Of a stretch of 55,144 nt of DNA, positions 9,889 through 17,592 are shown in pieces. The translations under genes were made by a program, and so were the position numbers. Positions within the stretch are counted from its first letter, which is position 1. Every line of letters begins with the position of its first letter. The notes beneath the pieces were generated by a model, which saw only the letters and a list, made by a program, of their open reading frames with translations, was not told where the DNA came from and searched no databases. Origin of the DNA: Pseudomonadota bacterium (GTDB lineage: Bacteria > Pseudomonadota > Alphaproteobacteria > Sphingomonadales > Sphingomonadaceae); NCBI GenBank assembly GCA_023390415.1, contig JAEWCW010000057.1:1-55144 (forward strand), written 5' to 3'.

Positions 9889-10596
9889 ATGTTCTCAGGC
9901 CTTGTCGCCTACCTCGATTCCATCAAGGCCCGCGATCCCGCCCCGCGCTCCCGCTGGGAGATCTTGCTCTATCCGGGCGTGTGGGCGCTGGGGCTGCACC
10001 GGGCCGCGCACTGGCTGTTCAAGGGCGAGCTCTATTTCCTCGCGCGGCTGGTCAACCACATCGCGCGCCTGTTCACGGCAATCGACATCCACCCCGGCGC
10101 AGTGATCGGCGAGCGCTTCTTCATCGATCACGGCTTCGTGGTGATCGGCGAGACCGCGGTGATCGGCGACGATGTGACCATCTACCAGATGGTGACATTG
10201 GGCGGGACCAACCCGACCAACGGCCTCGCCGGCAAGCGCCACCCGACGATCGGGGACGGCGTCATCATCGGATCGGGCGCTCAGGTGCTCGGCCCGATCG
10301 CGGTCGGCCCGCGTGCCCGGATCGGCGCCAATGCGGTGGTGACCAAGGACGTGCCCGAGGGCGCGACGATGACCGGCATCCCCGCCAAGCCGACGCTGGT
10401 CGGCGCCGAGCAATATGCGATGGGCTTCATGCCCTATGGGACGCCCTGCACCGAGCGCTTCGACCCCGAGACCCAGAAGCTCGAGATCCTCCAGTGCGAG
10501 CTCGAGCAGATGAAGAAGCGGCTGGCCAAATTGCTGGAGGAGCGAGACAGCGCGGTAGCCGAGGCCGCCAAGACGGAGGAGCGCGGGCGCGCCTGA
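9889..10596 (+). CDS. cysE: Serine O-acetyltransferase CysE
   Basis: The enzyme makes O-acetylserine from serine and acetyl-CoA, the first committed step of cysteine synthesis. The 235-residue protein is the shorter class. The C-terminal left-handed beta-helix is evident from hexapeptide repeats: HPGAVIGERFFIDHGF, VIGETAVIGDDVTIYQ, VTLGG, IGDGVIIGSGAQVLGPIAVG, ARIGANAVVTKDVP. The catalytic His lies in IDHGF. The last 40 residues are a charged helix (LEQMKKRLAKLLEERD), likely a coiled coil. A purine-rich stretch GGGAGCGAGCGGAG precedes the start. Its stop overlaps the start of the DUF2794 gene (TGATG), so the two are co-translated. A Sat-like acetyltransferase of another substrate is possible but less likely. 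Confidence 0.92.
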   Translation: MFSGLVAYLDSIKARDPAPRSRWEILLYPGVWALGLHRAAHWLFKGELYFLARLVNHIARLFTAIDIHPGAVIGERFFIDHGFVVIGETAVIGDDVTIYQMVTLGGTNPTNGLAGKRHPTIGDGVIIGSGAQVLGPIAVGPRARIGANAVVTKDVPEGATMTGIPAKPTLVGAEQYAMGFMPYGTPCTERFDPETQKLEILQCELEQMKKRLAKLLEERDSAVAEAAKTEERGRA

Positions 10597-10943
10597 TGGG
10601 CATCGTCCTCCCTTTTCCGGAACCGACATCGCCGGCCGCCCAGGTCGGTTTCGATCGGTTGGAGCTCAACCGCATCGTCGATCTCTACGGCCGGATGGTC
10701 GCTGCCGGCCTGTGGAAGGATTATGCCATCGAGTTCGGCGCGGCCCACGCCGCTTTCTGGTGCTTCCGCCGCACCGCCGAGAATCCGGAATATAAGATCG
10801 AGAAGCGCCCCTCGCTCCGCAATCGCCAGGGCATGTGGGCCCTGATCGGCGAGAACGGCCAGGTGCTCCGTCGCGGCCAGGAGCTCGGCCCGGTGCTCGC
10901 CCCGATCGAGCGCCGCCTCCTGAAGATCGTCGGCGAGGCCTGA
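10596..10943 (+). CDS. DUF2794 family protein
   Basis: This 115-residue protein belongs to a family common in alphaproteobacteria and of unknown function. The typical core is visible: LNRIVDLYGRMVAAGLWKDY, AAFWCFRRTAENPEYKIEK, LRNRQGMWALIGENGQVLRR and a C-terminal helix ending LLKIV. It is cytoplasmic, without signal or membrane segments. The ATG shares bases with the TGA of cysE (TGATG at 10594-10598), so it should be made by translational coupling. A perfect bidirectional terminator follows 11 bases after the stop. Confidence 0.88.
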   Translation: MGIVLPFPEPTSPAAQVGFDRLELNRIVDLYGRMVAAGLWKDYAIEFGAAHAAFWCFRRTAENPEYKIEKRPSLRNRQGMWALIGENGQVLRRGQELGPVLAPIERRLLKIVGEA

Positions 10944-10945
10944 CC

Positions 10946-10982
10946 AAAAGAAAAGCCCTCCCCGGCGCGGGCCGGGGAGGGC
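10946..10982. terminator. Bidirectional terminator between convergent genes
   Basis: A perfect 12-bp stem GCCCTCCCCGGC / GCCGGGGAGGGC (10955-10966 with 10971-10982) with a 4-base loop lies between the converging DUF2794 and membrane-protein genes. On the minus strand it is followed by TTTTCTTTT (complement of 10946-10954), making it a good intrinsic terminator for the leftward gene. On the plus strand only AGGTTTCG follows. Confidence 0.8.
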
Positions 10983-11002
10983 AGGTTTCGGCTTTGGACC
11001 GG

Positions 11003-12124
11003 TCAGGCGGGGAGGGCGACGCCTTCCGTCCGGCGATCGACCACCGGTAGCTTCGCCTGGAGGCCCGGCGGCAGCGGACGGACCACCGCCCGCCGAGCAT
11101 TGTGCCAGAAGGCCGAGAGCAGAAGCAGCGCCGAGCCGATGATGAGCGCAGTCAGCGCCACGTTGAGCTCGACCACCCCATAGGTCTCGAACAGGCTGTT
11201 CAGCGCATAGAGGACGTAGGCCAGCGCCGAGACCAGCATCGCGCGGCGATCGATCGCCAGCGCCACCAGGCCGAGCCCGACATAGAGCAGGATCACCGCG
11301 ATCCCGTCGAGCGTCGTGGCGCTGCCCTCGGTCAGCCCGAGCAGCGAGAAGACCGGGTGGACGATCAAAGGCGCCGACAGCAGGTGAAGCCAGAAGGCGA
11401 CGTCCGAGCGCCGAGTCTCGCGCCGCGGATCGGACGAGTCCCACCACATGGCGAACAGGAAGACGCCGATGCCCAGGACGAGGGCGGAGCCTTCGAGGAT
11501 CGCCTGGATCTGCTGGGCCTGGGCTTCGCTCATGTCGCGCCCGTCGCCGATCAGGCTCGCTGCGATCAGGCCGAGGACCACGGCGACCGTCGCTGCTGCG
11601 CCGGCCGCGACGGTGATCGGCACGCGGAACCGCCGCCAGTGCAGCCAGGCGGCAAGCGCGCCCATCGCCGCGCCGGCCGAAAGCAGGCTCGTGAAGGCGG
11701 CGCCATTGTCGTCGAACGGCTCAGTCCCGACGATTCCGACGGTTCCGAACACGGTGGTCGCGGCGACTCCGGCGACGAAGGCGAGAAGCAGGATGATGCT
11801 GGGAAGCGCCATGCGGCGCTTGCGCGTAAAGAATTCGGCCAATCCCCAGGCGGTCGCGGCGACGAACAGGCCCATGAAGGGCGAGGGGCCGTCGCCTTCG
11901 ATGTTGGGCGGCACATAATAGCCGATCCAACCCACCGCGAGCAGCAGGATCGCCGCGGCGATGCCGACGAAGATGTCGTTGAATCCGGTCAGCAGCCGGA
12001 AGTGCTCCTCGTCGACCGCCGGGGTCGCCCGGCTGCCGTCGACGAAGCTGCGAAGCGACGCCGCCGCCTCGGGGCTCAACGCCCCCGCGGCAACCGCAGC
12101 CTCCAGATCGCTGTCTGTGTACAT
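11003..12124 (-). CDS. Multi-pass membrane protein of unknown function
   Basis: The 373-residue protein has a soluble N-terminus of about 45 residues (with LEAAVAAGALSPEAAASLRS, a short helical hairpin) followed by roughly ten hydrophobic spans, for example DIFVGIAAAILLLAVGWIGY, IILLLAFVAGVAATTVFGTV, VPITVAAGAAATVAVVLGLI and NVALTALIIGSALLLLSAFW. The layout of a small N-terminal helical segment plus many short spans resembles DUF2157-type membrane proteins, but I cannot confirm the family. The C-terminus (RPLPPGLQAKLPVVDRR) is cytoplasmic in character. GAGGAACC lies just upstream of the start. It is a single gene between its own terminator and the SDR gene. Confidence 0.72.
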   Translation of the reverse strand: MYTDSDLEAAVAAGALSPEAAASLRSFVDGSRATPAVDEEHFRLLTGFNDIFVGIAAAILLLAVGWIGYYVPPNIEGDGPSPFMGLFVAATAWGLAEFFTRKRRMALPSIILLLAFVAGVAATTVFGTVGIVGTEPFDDNGAAFTSLLSAGAAMGALAAWLHWRRFRVPITVAAGAAATVAVVLGLIAASLIGDGRDMSEAQAQQIQAILEGSALVLGIGVFLFAMWWDSSDPRRETRRSDVAFWLHLLSAPLIVHPVFSLLGLTEGSATTLDGIAVILLYVGLGLVALAIDRRAMLVSALAYVLYALNSLFETYGVVELNVALTALIIGSALLLLSAFWHNARRAVVRPLPPGLQAKLPVVDRRTEGVALPA

Positions 12125-12194
12125 GAGGTTCCTCCCAATAGCGGGAGCGGTTTACCACAGGTGTTTTAGCGTGGCAATACAGTGATGCGGATGC

Positions 12195-13094
12195 TCAGCC
12201 GCCCTGCAGCGTCTTGAGGATCTGCATCGCCTGCTCGGCGCCCGATTGGGGGACGATCTCCAGCGTGCGATCTGTGATATGCTCCCATTGTTCCGCGACA
12301 CTCTCCGGCGTGCACGCATCCCCGGTCAGGGCCACGCCCGGCGTGAGGGTGACGTAGGCGGCCTGGAAGACTCCGCCGCCGGCGCCAACGATCGCGCCGG
12401 TGGGCGCGTCGTCGGAGACCAGGAAGAGTGCGGCCGGGGCGACTGTCTCGGGCTTGAAATGGGCGAGCAGCTCGGGCGGGAAGATGTCCTCGGTCATCCG
12501 GGTCGCCGCCGTCGGGGCGATGGTGTTGACGCGGACGCCATGTTTCGCGCCCTCGAGGCTCAGGGTCTTGGCGAGGCCGAGCAGGCCGAGCTTGGCCGCG
12601 CCGTAATTAGATTGGCCGAAATTGCCGTAGAGGCCGGTCGAGGAGGCGGTCATCAGGATGCGGCCGTAATTCTGGGCGCGCATCGTCTCCCAAACGGCTT
12701 TGGTGCAGATGGCAGAGCCGATGAGGTGGACGTCCACGACGGCGCGGAAATCGGCCATGTCCATCTTCGCGAAGGTCTTGTCGCGCAGGATTCCGGCATT
12801 GTTGATCAGGATGTCGACCCGGCCCCAGGAGTCGAGCGCGCGCCCGACCATCGCCTGGACGGCCGCCTCGTCGGTGACGCTGGCGCCGTCGGCGATCGCA
12901 GTGCCGCCAGCGGCCTCGATCTCGTCGACCACCGCCTGGGCGGCATCGGAGCTGCCCGAGCCGTCGCGGGCGCCGCCGAGATCGTTGACGACGACCTTCG
13001 CGCCGCGGCGCGCAAGCTCGAGCGCATAAGCGCGGCCCAGGCCGCCGCCCGCCCCGGTGACGATCGCCACCCGGCCTTGGAAATCAATGGTCAA
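12195..13094 (-). CDS. Short-chain dehydrogenase, (3R)-hydroxyacyl-CoA dehydrogenase-like
   Basis: This NAD(P)-dependent oxidoreductase has 299 residues. The Rossmann nucleotide site is TGAGGGLGRAYALELARRG near residues 13-31, NNAG follows in DILINNAGILRDKTF, and the catalytic Ser and YxxxK lie in MTASSTGLYGNFGQSNYGAAK. The insert VVNDLGGARDGSGSS and the long C-terminal extension are typical of the dehydrogenase domain of peroxisomal multifunctional enzyme type 2 and its bacterial relatives, which act on 3-hydroxyacyl-CoA. The gene is alone on the minus strand, so the exact substrate cannot be read from context. Confidence 0.85.
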   Translation of the reverse strand: MTIDFQGRVAIVTGAGGGLGRAYALELARRGAKVVVNDLGGARDGSGSSDAAQAVVDEIEAAGGTAIADGASVTDEAAVQAMVGRALDSWGRVDILINNAGILRDKTFAKMDMADFRAVVDVHLIGSAICTKAVWETMRAQNYGRILMTASSTGLYGNFGQSNYGAAKLGLLGLAKTLSLEGAKHGVRVNTIAPTAATRMTEDIFPPELLAHFKPETVAPAALFLVSDDAPTGAIVGAGGGVFQAAYVTLTPGVALTGDACTPESVAEQWEHITDRTLEIVPQSGAEQAMQILKTLQGG

Positions 13095-13157
13095 GACGCC
13101 CCTCCGCTCACTGGCATTCCTGTGGCGGGATGCCAGCGGCGGACGGGCTTGTAAACG

Positions 13158-13454
13158 TCAGCGCCGGACGCCGCGCTCGTATGTCTGGACGCAGCGGTCG
13201 GTGACCGTGCGCGAGCAGGGCGGAAGGTCGGTCGCGCTGCCCATCGAGGGGGCAGGCTGGCTTGCCGGGGCAGTCGGTGCGCCGCTGCCATAGGGGACGT
13301 TCCAGCCGGCGGGCGCGACCGCGGGCGCCGAGACGACGGGGATTCCGCGGGCGTCGCGCTCGGGCGCGCTGTTGCTCGGGGCGACCGTGCTGGTCTGGGC
13401 GTAGGCGGTGCCGGCGAGCGTCAGGACTGCAGCGGCGAACGGAAGGGCTTTCAT
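13158..13454 (-). CDS. Small secreted hypothetical protein
   Basis: I start the gene at 13454 (MKALPFAAAVLTLAGTAYAQ), where AGGAG precedes the ATG and a clean signal peptide with cleavage after AYA is produced. An upstream in-frame start exists but would place the signal peptide inside the protein. The mature protein is about 79 residues, Pro/Ala/Ser-rich, with a Cys pair near the C-terminus (LPPCSRTVTDRCVQTYERG). I do not recognise the family. It is divergent from the Tat-exported protein gene at 13613 across about 160 bases. Confidence 0.65.
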   Translation of the reverse strand: MKALPFAAAVLTLAGTAYAQTSTVAPSNSAPERDARGIPVVSAPAVAPAGWNVPYGSGAPTAPASQPAPSMGSATDLPPCSRTVTDRCVQTYERGVRR

Positions 13455-13612
13455 GCCGATCTCCTCATGATGGTTGGGATCATCGGCGTAACAAACGACG
13501 CGGGTCGTCACTTTTCTCCCTCGAAGCGTGCCAGCCCGGGACGGCGCGGCGCCCCGCCTCGCGGCTCCCGGGCTTTACGCTTATGTAAGGCGGAACGTGT
13601 ATCGGCGGGACG

Positions 13613-14029
13613 ATGAGCGAAGACAGGAGCATCCCTGAGCAAGGCGACCCGGGAGGCCCGGCCAAGCCGAGCCGCCGCGCGGTGCTCGCTTTGGGCGCTG
13701 CCGCGGCCTCGACCGTGATCACCATTCGGCCCGCGCTCGCCCAGACTGCGGGCTCGGTGCTGAACTGCCAGATTCCGGTCCCCGAGCCGCGCCAGGGAGG
13801 CAGCTACATCGCCGCCGACGGCAGCCTCGTCGCCCCCGGCACGCCCGGTGCCTTCGCGCCGCCGGGCCGTCCACTGACCGGCGAGGAGGCGAAGTTGCTG
13901 CTGCGCGGGGGGATGCCGCCGGCCGGGATCGACAGCCAGTCCGCTCAAGCCTACGCCAATTACATCCGGCGTCTGCAAGCGGGCATGAGCGGCTTCACCT
14001 GCTACGCCTCGCTGCAGATGCCGCGCTGA
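13613..14029 (+). CDS. Small Tat-exported protein, first gene of the HprK-related cassette (candidate substrate)
   Basis: The 138-residue protein has a twin-arginine signal (SRRAVLALGAAAAST, R21 and R22) with cleavage expected near ALAQ (residue 44). The mature part is about 95 residues with two cysteines, C52 and C130. It contains Gly/Pro-rich segments, PLTGEEAKLLLRGGMPPAG, and a helix QSAQAYANYIRRLQAGM before the C-terminal tail FTCYASLQMPR. I recognise no enzyme motif. It is encoded in the same direction and only ten bases before the PqqD-like, kinase and nucleotidyltransferase genes, with no terminator between. This makes it a natural candidate for the target of that machinery; this is inference from position. 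It may simply be a neighbouring exported protein. Confidence 0.65.
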   Translation: MSEDRSIPEQGDPGGPAKPSRRAVLALGAAAASTVITIRPALAQTAGSVLNCQIPVPEPRQGGSYIAADGSLVAPGTPGAFAPPGRPLTGEEAKLLLRGGMPPAGIDSQSAQAYANYIRRLQAGMSGFTCYASLQMPR

Positions 14030-14039
14030 GCGCGCGGCC

Positions 14040-14315
14040 GTGTCCGGCCCTTTCTACGCGACCGACGCCGCCGAGGCGCTGAGGATCGTCGAGCTGGACG
14101 GGCTGGTCGCAATCTTTCACGCGCCGTCGGGCACCACCCACATCCTCGCCCCGCCGGCGCCGCAGATCCTCGCCGCGCTCCAGGCCGGCGCTGCGCCTCC
14201 CGAAGAGATATTCGAGCGCATCGCCGCCGATTACGAAATCGGGGACGGCGATCTCGGCGCGATCGCCGCGCGGCTCGCCGAGCTCGAAGCGGCCGGACTG
14301 GTCTACCGGCAATGA
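14040..14315 (+). CDS. PqqD-family protein of the HprK-related kinase A system
   Basis: This 91-residue protein starts with GTG at 14040. It reads as a PqqD-like winged-helix fold: FHAPSGTTHILAPPAPQILAAL, then IFERIAADYEIGDGDLGAIAARLAELEAAGLV. PqqD-like domains (RiPP recognition elements) bind leader peptides and present them to modifying enzymes. I know this subgroup as the 'HPr-rel-A system PqqD family' that occurs beside an HprK-related kinase. Its stop overlaps the kinase start by four bases (ATGA), and it starts ten bases after the Tat-exported protein. A weak ribosome-binding site suggests translational coupling with the upstream gene. The biological role of the system is unknown to me. 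Confidence 0.85.
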   Translation: MSGPFYATDAAEALRIVELDGLVAIFHAPSGTTHILAPPAPQILAALQAGAAPPEEIFERIAADYEIGDGDLGAIAARLAELEAAGLVYRQ

Positions 14316-15172
14316 GGAATGCGCTCACAGTGGCGATCGGGCCGGTCTCGTTCCGGCTCGGGTCGGCCTGGAAGGCGCCGCTCGACGCGCTCGCCGGCCT
14401 CTATGCCGGCTATCCCGAGCCCGACGAAGTGTGCGACTTCACGGTGCGGCTGGAGCCGGAGAAGCCCTGGCGGCGCTGGATCCGGCCGTCCGTCGCTATT
14501 TCCGGCGATTACACCTTGCCGGACGCAGCCCCGCTCTCGCTCGCCCACGGGCTGCTCGCCGCCGAGATGGGCATGAACCTGCAGATGGCGCTCGGCCAGA
14601 AGCGCTTCCTCCTGCTCCACGCGGCGAGCGTCGAGAAGGACGGCAAGGCGCTGATCCTGACCGGCGAGAGCGGCGCGGGCAAATCGACCCTCGCCGCCTT
14701 GCTCGGCGAGCGCGGCTGGCGGCTGATGGGCGACGAATTCGCCCTGGTCGACCTGGAGAGCGGCGCGCTCCACCCGTTCCCGCGCGCGATCAGCCTCAAG
14801 AACGGCGCGATTCCTGTGATCGAGAAGGAGGCTGGCGCAGAGCGAATGGGGCCGGTGCTGGAGGGCACGCCTAAAGGTACGATCCGCCATCTGAAGCCCC
14901 GCGCTGACGCGATCGCCCGGATGCGCGAGCCGGCGGCTCCGGCGCTGATCCTGTTCCCGCGCTTCGGCAGCGAGCGTGCCCTCCGCTCGGTCGGTCAGGC
15001 CGAGTGCTTCATGCGCCTGACCCAGGCCTCGACCAATTATGTCGCGCTTGGCGACCGCGGCTTCGCGGCTTTGTCCGGTCTGGTCTCGGCCGTACCTGCG
15101 GTCGCGATCGACTATCCGGACACCGACACGGCGATCGACCTTGTCGGCCAGCTTTGGGAGGCGCTGCCATGA
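14312..15172 (+). CDS. HprK-related kinase A
   Basis: The 286-residue protein resembles the kinase domain of HPr kinase/phosphorylase. The P-loop GESGAGKST (118-126) is preceded by LLLHAASVEKDGKALILTG, and RLMGDEFALVDLE (D141, E142) follows as the second nucleotide or magnesium site. The N-terminal 95 residues (with GPVSFRLGSAW and VCDFTVRL) are specific to this subgroup. HprK homologues in some lasso-peptide clusters phosphorylate the C-terminal residue of the precursor peptide; here no lasso cyclase or protease is present. ATGA overlaps join it to the PqqD-like gene before it and the nucleotidyltransferase after it. A canonical HprK acting on HPr is unlikely, since no PTS genes are near. 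Confidence 0.88.
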   Translation: MRNALTVAIGPVSFRLGSAWKAPLDALAGLYAGYPEPDEVCDFTVRLEPEKPWRRWIRPSVAISGDYTLPDAAPLSLAHGLLAAEMGMNLQMALGQKRFLLLHAASVEKDGKALILTGESGAGKSTLAALLGERGWRLMGDEFALVDLESGALHPFPRAISLKNGAIPVIEKEAGAERMGPVLEGTPKGTIRHLKPRADAIARMREPAAPALILFPRFGSERALRSVGQAECFMRLTQASTNYVALGDRGFAALSGLVSAVPAVAIDYPDTDTAIDLVGQLWEALP

Positions 15173-16176
15173 GCCCCGCGCGGCACCTCGTCGCCCTCCT
15201 CGCAAATCCCGCCCGCGCGGCCGAGGTCGCAGATTGGCCTGAACTGCTCACCGCGGCGCGCGCGGAATCGCTGCTCGGAAGCCTGGCGTGCCGGCTCGAA
15301 GGCGAAGCCGTGCCGGCCAAGGTCGAACAGATATTGGACGAGGCGCGGCGCGACAGCCGGCAGGCGCGAACCCAGGCGGTGTGGGAGGCGGAGATGGCGC
15401 GGCGCGCGCTGGCGCCGACCGGCGCGCCCGTGATCCTGCTGAAGGGCACCGCCTTCGCCGTCGCCGGCCTCGCAGCCGCCGAGGGGCGGTCGATCGGCGA
15501 TCTCGACATCCTCGTTCCCCACGACCGGCTCGACGAGGTCCAGCAGGCGCTTCTCGCGGCCGGCTGGGAGTGGGTGAAGGACAGCGATTACGACGATCTC
15601 TATTATCGGCGCTGGATGCACGAGCTTCCGCCGCTGATCCACAAGACGCGCGACCGGATGATCGACGTCCATCACACGATCCTGCCGCTCACCGCGCGGC
15701 CGACGCCCAATGCGGATGCGCTGATCGGCGCTGCGATGCCCCTCGAAAACGGGCTCTACACGCTTTCGCACGAGGACATGATCGTCCACGCCGCCGCGCA
15801 TCTGCTCGCCGACGGCGATCTGGCCGGCGGCCTGCGCAACCTCTGGGACATCGATCGGCTGCTCCGCCAGTTCGCCGCTGCCGACGAGCGCTTCTGGGCC
15901 CGGCTCGGCGAGCGCGCCAGGCTCCACCAGCTTGGCCCGGCAGTCGCACGCGCCCTGCGCCTCGCGCGGCGCCTCTACGGGACGCCGGTCGATCCCGGGC
16001 TCGCTGGTGCGTGGCGCCCCTCAGATCGCCTGTTCGAGCGCCGGCTGCTCGCCCGCAACGGCTGGGGCCAGCCGACCCGCAAGGCGCTGCGCCTCGCTTT
16101 CTACGTCCGTTCGCACTGGTTGCGCATGCCGCCTCTGCTCCTCGCCCGCCATCTCTGGACCAAGGCGACCGGCTGA
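15169..16176 (+). CDS. Nucleotidyltransferase-fold protein of the HprK-related cassette
   Basis: The start at 15169 overlaps the kinase stop (ATGA) and gives 335 residues. It belongs to the uncharacterised nucleotidyltransferases of the polymerase-beta superfamily: VILLKGTAFAVAG and then EGRSIGDLDILVP carry the G-S/T and D-x-D motif (D111, D113). The middle part holds LYYRRWMHELPPLIHKTRDR, IDVHHTILPL and YTLSHEDMIVHAAAHLLADG, typical of this family, and the C-terminal part is helical and Arg-rich. It probably transfers a nucleotide to a protein, peptide or small molecule. It ends the four-gene run; the next gene is convergent and only three bases away. Confidence 0.85.
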   Translation: MSPARHLVALLANPARAAEVADWPELLTAARAESLLGSLACRLEGEAVPAKVEQILDEARRDSRQARTQAVWEAEMARRALAPTGAPVILLKGTAFAVAGLAAAEGRSIGDLDILVPHDRLDEVQQALLAAGWEWVKDSDYDDLYYRRWMHELPPLIHKTRDRMIDVHHTILPLTARPTPNADALIGAAMPLENGLYTLSHEDMIVHAAAHLLADGDLAGGLRNLWDIDRLLRQFAAADERFWARLGERARLHQLGPAVARALRLARRLYGTPVDPGLAGAWRPSDRLFERRLLARNGWGQPTRKALRLAFYVRSHWLRMPPLLLARHLWTKATG

Positions 16177-16179
16177 GCC

Positions 16180-17064
16180 CTATTCGGCGGCGATCGCCTC
16201 GAGCGTGTCGCCGAGCGCCCGGTCGGCGAGCGCGCCGGCGACCGCCGCAATCAGCCGCGAGGCGCGGTCGAAGCCGCGGCCGGGCTCGCGCAAGCGGATA
16301 TCGAGATAGTCCGAGCGGTCGATCTCGATCTGGAGCGCATGGATTCCCTCGGCGGGGGCGCCGTGGCGGGCGACCACGTAACCGCCGGCATAGGGGCTGT
16401 TGCAGGCCCAGCTATAACCCATGGCGTCTGCCGCGCCGATTGCGGAATCGAGCAATGCAGGGGCGATCGAGGTGCCGTGACGATCGCCGAAGACGATCGC
16501 CGGCGGCGGGCCGGCGCGGTCGGCGGTGGCCGCCGCGCGCGGGGGCATCGAATGGCAATCGAGGAGGACGGCGACGCCGAACCGCGCGCGCGCCGCATCG
16601 AGCGCTTCCGCAACCGCGGCGTGGAAGGGCCGGTGGATGGTCTCGATCCTCCGTCGCAGCTCCTCGCGGCTGAGTCGCCGGAGCCAGATCGCGCCGCTTC
16701 CGGCGATTCGCGCCGGAATCAGGCCGAGCCCGCCCCGAGTCCGCGCCGATTGGAGCACCTCGTGCGCCTCCGGCGGCGGCGCGATCAGCGCCGGATCCAC
16801 CTCGCGCTCGTCGCGATTGAGGTCGATCTCGGCGCGCGGCGCCTGGGCGACGATTGCCGTCGCTCCGTCCTGCACTGCGCGCCAGATCAGGCGATCGACC
16901 AGCCGATCCTCGAGCCCCTCGAGCAGGCTCCTCGGCAGGCGCACCGCCTTGAGCAGGCTTGCGCTATAGGCGCGGCCGGCATGCGGCACGGAGAGAACGA
17001 CCGGGGAGGCCGGCTGTTCGGGCCCTGTCCTGAAGAAGGGGGCGTCCTGGAGATGCTCGGCCAT
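16180..17064 (-). CDS. N-formylglutamate amidohydrolase family protein
   Basis: The 294-residue zinc hydrolase would split N-formylglutamate to formate and glutamate, the last step of one histidine breakdown route, or act on a related N-acyl compound. Typical motifs are VVLSVPHAGRAY, LEDRLVDRLI, APRAEIDLNRDE, GLIPARIAGSGAIW, IHRPFHAAV, LLDCHSMP and the C-terminal ALQIEIDRSDYLD. No hut genes are nearby. It is divergent from cpdR across 150 bases. I recall this gene next to cpdR in related genomes, but its link to cell-cycle control is unclear. Confidence 0.88.
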   Translation of the reverse strand: MAEHLQDAPFFRTGPEQPASPVVLSVPHAGRAYSASLLKAVRLPRSLLEGLEDRLVDRLIWRAVQDGATAIVAQAPRAEIDLNRDEREVDPALIAPPPEAHEVLQSARTRGGLGLIPARIAGSGAIWLRRLSREELRRRIETIHRPFHAAVAEALDAARARFGVAVLLDCHSMPPRAAATADRAGPPPAIVFGDRHGTSIAPALLDSAIGAADAMGYSWACNSPYAGGYVVARHGAPAEGIHALQIEIDRSDYLDIRLREPGRGFDRASRLIAAVAGALADRALGDTLEAIAAE

Positions 17065-17214
17065 GTGACTGGCCCTAAACTAACGGCGTCCCGAATGGGT
17101 GCAATCCCGCTCGGACCACCGCGAAAAGCGGCCCGGCGGCTGGAAAATGTTAAAAGGTGCGCGCATAGGGGAGGGAAGGGCCGCAGCGGCGCGGCATCTG
17201 GACGACACGCTTTT

Positions 17215-17592
17215 ATGATCAGGATCCTCCTCGCCGAAGACGACGATTCGATGCGCCTCTATCTTGCGCGGGCGCTGGAGCGGGTCGGCTATGCGGTGAC
17301 TTCAGTCGATCGCGGCACCGCGGCCGTGCCGCTGATCGAGAGCGAGCGCTTCGATCTTCTGCTCACCGACATCGTCATGCCCGAGATGGACGGGATCGAG
17401 CTCGCCCAGAAGGCGGCCGAGGTCGCGCCCGATATGCGGGTCATGTTCATCACCGGGTTTGCCGCGGTGGCGCTCAAGGCCGGCCGCAAGGCGCCGGACG
17501 CCAAGGTGCTTTCCAAGCCCTTCCACCTGCGCGACCTCGTCGCCGAGGTCGATCGCATGTTCCAGACCGAGGACCAGCACGGGCGCCTCTGA
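17215..17592 (+). CDS. cpdR: Single-domain response regulator CpdR
   Basis: This 125-residue receiver domain without an output domain acts as a ClpXP adaptor in alphaproteobacteria: when unphosphorylated it primes the protease for cell-cycle substrates. The acidic pocket (LLAEDDDSM, D9-D11), the phosphorylation site D52 in LLTDIVMPEMDGIELA, the switch Thr in MFITGF and the Lys in LSKPFHLRDLV are all present. The C-terminal tail ends in HGRL. The start ATG at 17215 gives the standard N-terminus MIRILLAEDD. The stop is CTC TGA, directly followed by the DUF1905 frame in +1 phase with no start of its own (see the next entry). A short hairpin lies right after the stop. Confidence 0.9.
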   Translation: MIRILLAEDDDSMRLYLARALERVGYAVTSVDRGTAAVPLIESERFDLLLTDIVMPEMDGIELAQKAAEVAPDMRVMFITGFAAVALKAGRKAPDAKVLSKPFHLRDLVAEVDRMFQTEDQHGRL

